NCBI GenBank assembly: GCA_003963245.1
Contig: RXJX01000009.1
Location: 25,057-89,056 of the forward strand
Source: Neisseriaceae bacterium
GTDB lineage: Bacteria; Pseudomonadota; Gammaproteobacteria; Burkholderiales; UBA11063
Direction of reading: 5' to 3'
DNA length: 64,000 nt
Shown here: positions 62,810-64,000 of the stretch, in pieces
Numbering within the stretch: position 1 is the first letter of the stretch
How the letters are laid out: each line of letters starts with the position of its first letter
Notes under the pieces: generated by a model
What the model was told of the DNA's origin: nothing
Databases searched by the model: none
The model's input: the letters and a program-made list of their open reading frames with translations, nothing else
Translations under genes and position numbers: made by a program

Positions 62810-64000
62810 ATGAATAAATATCTAAAAATTGGGATCACGGCTCTATCTGGATTACTATTTACCGCCTGTAGCAATAGCGGCAGTTGTAATAAGGCAGAGG
62901 ATAATGGCTCTGCCAGCGCATTACAAATAATTGCACCTAGAATCATTTACAGTAAAACAACCGCAACCAGTAGTGGTTACATAGCAATAATAAACCCGAC
63001 CAATATCGCAGTACGAAATTTACACTATAATTTAACCAATCAAATTGGTGGTGGCACTGTAACAAATATGGATCAAATAACTGCTGATAATTGTGCCATA
63101 ATCCCTGCAAATAGTCGATGTAATATCAAGCTCAATGTTGCTGCAGGTGCCATTGCTGGTAGCCTAGGTTTTAGGGCAAGTAATGATAATTCAATGCTAA
63201 ACAAACACGGACAAGGAACAAATACAGCTACCTTACCAGTAGGAATTGAGCAAGCTTATTATACAGATACTGCCGGAGCCGATGGTATAACTTTAAGTTA
63301 TTACCATACTATAATTGCTGGAGTACCATACGTCATGGTCAGTGGAATTGTGTCATCAAATAACACTGGTAACTTTAATAAGATAGTACTAGTCGATAGT
63401 CACAATAATCCATTACCCAATCAGCAGATAATTAGCGGAAGTATCAGCAGCACTCAAGGTTCAACTTTTAGTATTTTATTACCAGTTGCTGCCAGTAGCG
63501 GGATAACTCAAACCATTAAAGTTCAAACCCAAAAAGTTACTAACGATGGCAATATAACAGTAGTTGCTACTTCAAACGCAGCAAGTACGTTAACCACCGC
63601 TACAAAAGTAGGTATCACCGATTTATTACCAGGAGCTGTCTATCTAACTAGCAAAGATCCTCAGCAGATAATAACATTTACTAACAGTGGTGACTCATTA
63701 TCAAAGTTACAAAGCTTTGTAGCAACAAACCCTAATATTGAGATAGTGTTTGACCCAATTACCTTAGAAAGTGGAGAAATAACCACGGCAACGCTTAAAC
63801 TAAAAAATCCAGCATTGCCAGCAACCAGTGGAGCAGCAACTCTAAATTACAATAACGGGCAAGAAGAAGTCAAATCTAGCGCTGTAGTGGAACAAAATCT
63901 AACTCCACAACCAACACCTACTCCAACACCTACTCCAACACCTACTCCAACACCTACTCCAACACCTACTCCAACACCTACTCCAACACCTACTCCAACA
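62810..64000 (+). CDS. Lipoprotein with Ig-like domains and Thr-Pro tail (runs off the window)
   Basis: The ATG at 62810 follows a perfect AGGAGG. The frame stays open to 64000 (397 codons). Lipobox LSGLLFTAC. The mature part has several beta-sandwich-like domains with cysteine pairs (CAIIPANSRCNIKLNV, like the repeats at 42277) and segments such as VMVSGIVSSNNTGNFNKIVL. The last 30 codons are a PTPTPT linker made of a 12 bp repeat, after which another domain is expected. Probably an outer-surface lipoprotein controlled by the divergent TetR gene. Function unknown. Confidence 0.75.
   Translation, partial: MNKYLKIGITALSGLLFTACSNSGSCNKAEDNGSASALQIIAPRIIYSKTTATSSGYIAIINPTNIAVRNLHYNLTNQIGGGTVTNMDQITADNCAIIPANSRCNIKLNVAAGAIAGSLGFRASNDNSMLNKHGQGTNTATLPVGIEQAYYTDTAGADGITLSYYHTIIAGVPYVMVSGIVSSNNTGNFNKIVLVDSHNNPLPNQQIISGSISSTQGSTFSILLPVAASSGITQTIKVQTQKVTNDGNITVVATSNAASTLTTATKVGITDLLPGAVYLTSKDPQQIITFTNSGDSLSKLQSFVATNPNIEIVFDPITLESGEITTATLKLKNPALPATSGAATLNYNNGQEEVKSSAVVEQNLTPQPTPTPTPTPTPTPTPTPTPTPTPTPTPTPT
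63911..64000 (+). repeat. Tandem 12 bp repeat coding for a Thr-Pro linker
   Basis: The unit CCAACACCTACT is repeated 7.5 times to the window's end with no changes seen. Each unit encodes PTPT, so changes in copy number alter linker length without shifting the frame. The array probably continues beyond 64000. Confidence 0.95.

Noticed and set aside
1..64000. CRISPR array
   Set aside because: No regularly spaced direct repeats with unique spacers were seen; the only tandem array is the 12 bp coding repeat at 63911-64000.
1..64000. Neisserial DNA uptake sequences
   Set aside because: I looked for GCCGTCTGAA-like strings and noticed none; dialects could be missed by eye.

Overview
The window comes from an AT-rich Gram-negative bacterium. 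The evidence is the run of lipoproteins and periplasmic proteins, ubiC, apaH, rep, a 6S RNA and the order tal - ispE - tRNA-Gln(UUG) - prs, which is familiar from betaproteobacteria. A low-GC relative of the Neisseriales is my best guess, from gene order and protein resemblance only. Housekeeping genes alternate with small accessory patches.

Layout. 1-6.8 kb: end of transaldolase, ispE, tRNA-Gln, prs, a low-molecular-weight tyrosine phosphatase, an acyltransferase, a BioC-like methyltransferase head to head with comF, and a queuosine-precursor transporter. 6.9-11.6 kb: a ribose operon in the order rbsK-D-A-C-B, without a linked regulator. 11.6-18.7 kb: exonuclease III, a GST, then a defence-like patch (HipB antitoxin with a truncated HipA; an ABC-type ATPase overlapping a Toprim-like protein; a TIR/deoxyribosyltransferase-like protein), then a short gene behind a structured leader and corA. 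19-24.7 kb: licD, a group II intron remnant, a large secreted helical protein, a Ntn acylase and glyoxalase I. 24.7-29 kb: asnB, ychF, 6S RNA and a membrane protein. 29-33 kb: a beta-propeller lipoprotein broken by a frameshift and a stop, and small envelope proteins. 33-41 kb: SAH deaminase with adenosylhomocysteinase, an OppA-type binding protein, glyA, manC/cpsB, rpmB-rpmG. 41-47 kb: a LysR gene, two lipoprotein genes with the same promoter/operator, and a secreted protein. 47-54.5 kb: manA, a SulP-carbonic anhydrase fusion, a GST, rep, apaH-ubiC. 54.5-64 kb: a second LysR paralogue, cytochrome b561, a very large lipoprotein homologous to anthrax protective antigen, an acetyltransferase, a small unknown, a MITE, a TetR regulator with a palindromic operator, and a lipoprotein with a Thr-Pro tail that runs off the end.

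Most notable: (1) a protective-antigen-like (binary toxin B) protein carried as a lipoprotein; (2) two families of 105-124 bp structured intergenic repeats, each with two copies, placed next to start codons and showing compensatory stem changes; (3) a LysR-type T-N11-A operator repeated in front of two lipoprotein genes with the same spacing to -10; (4) a defence-like patch. All functional calls come from reading translations and motifs by eye; no database search was possible.
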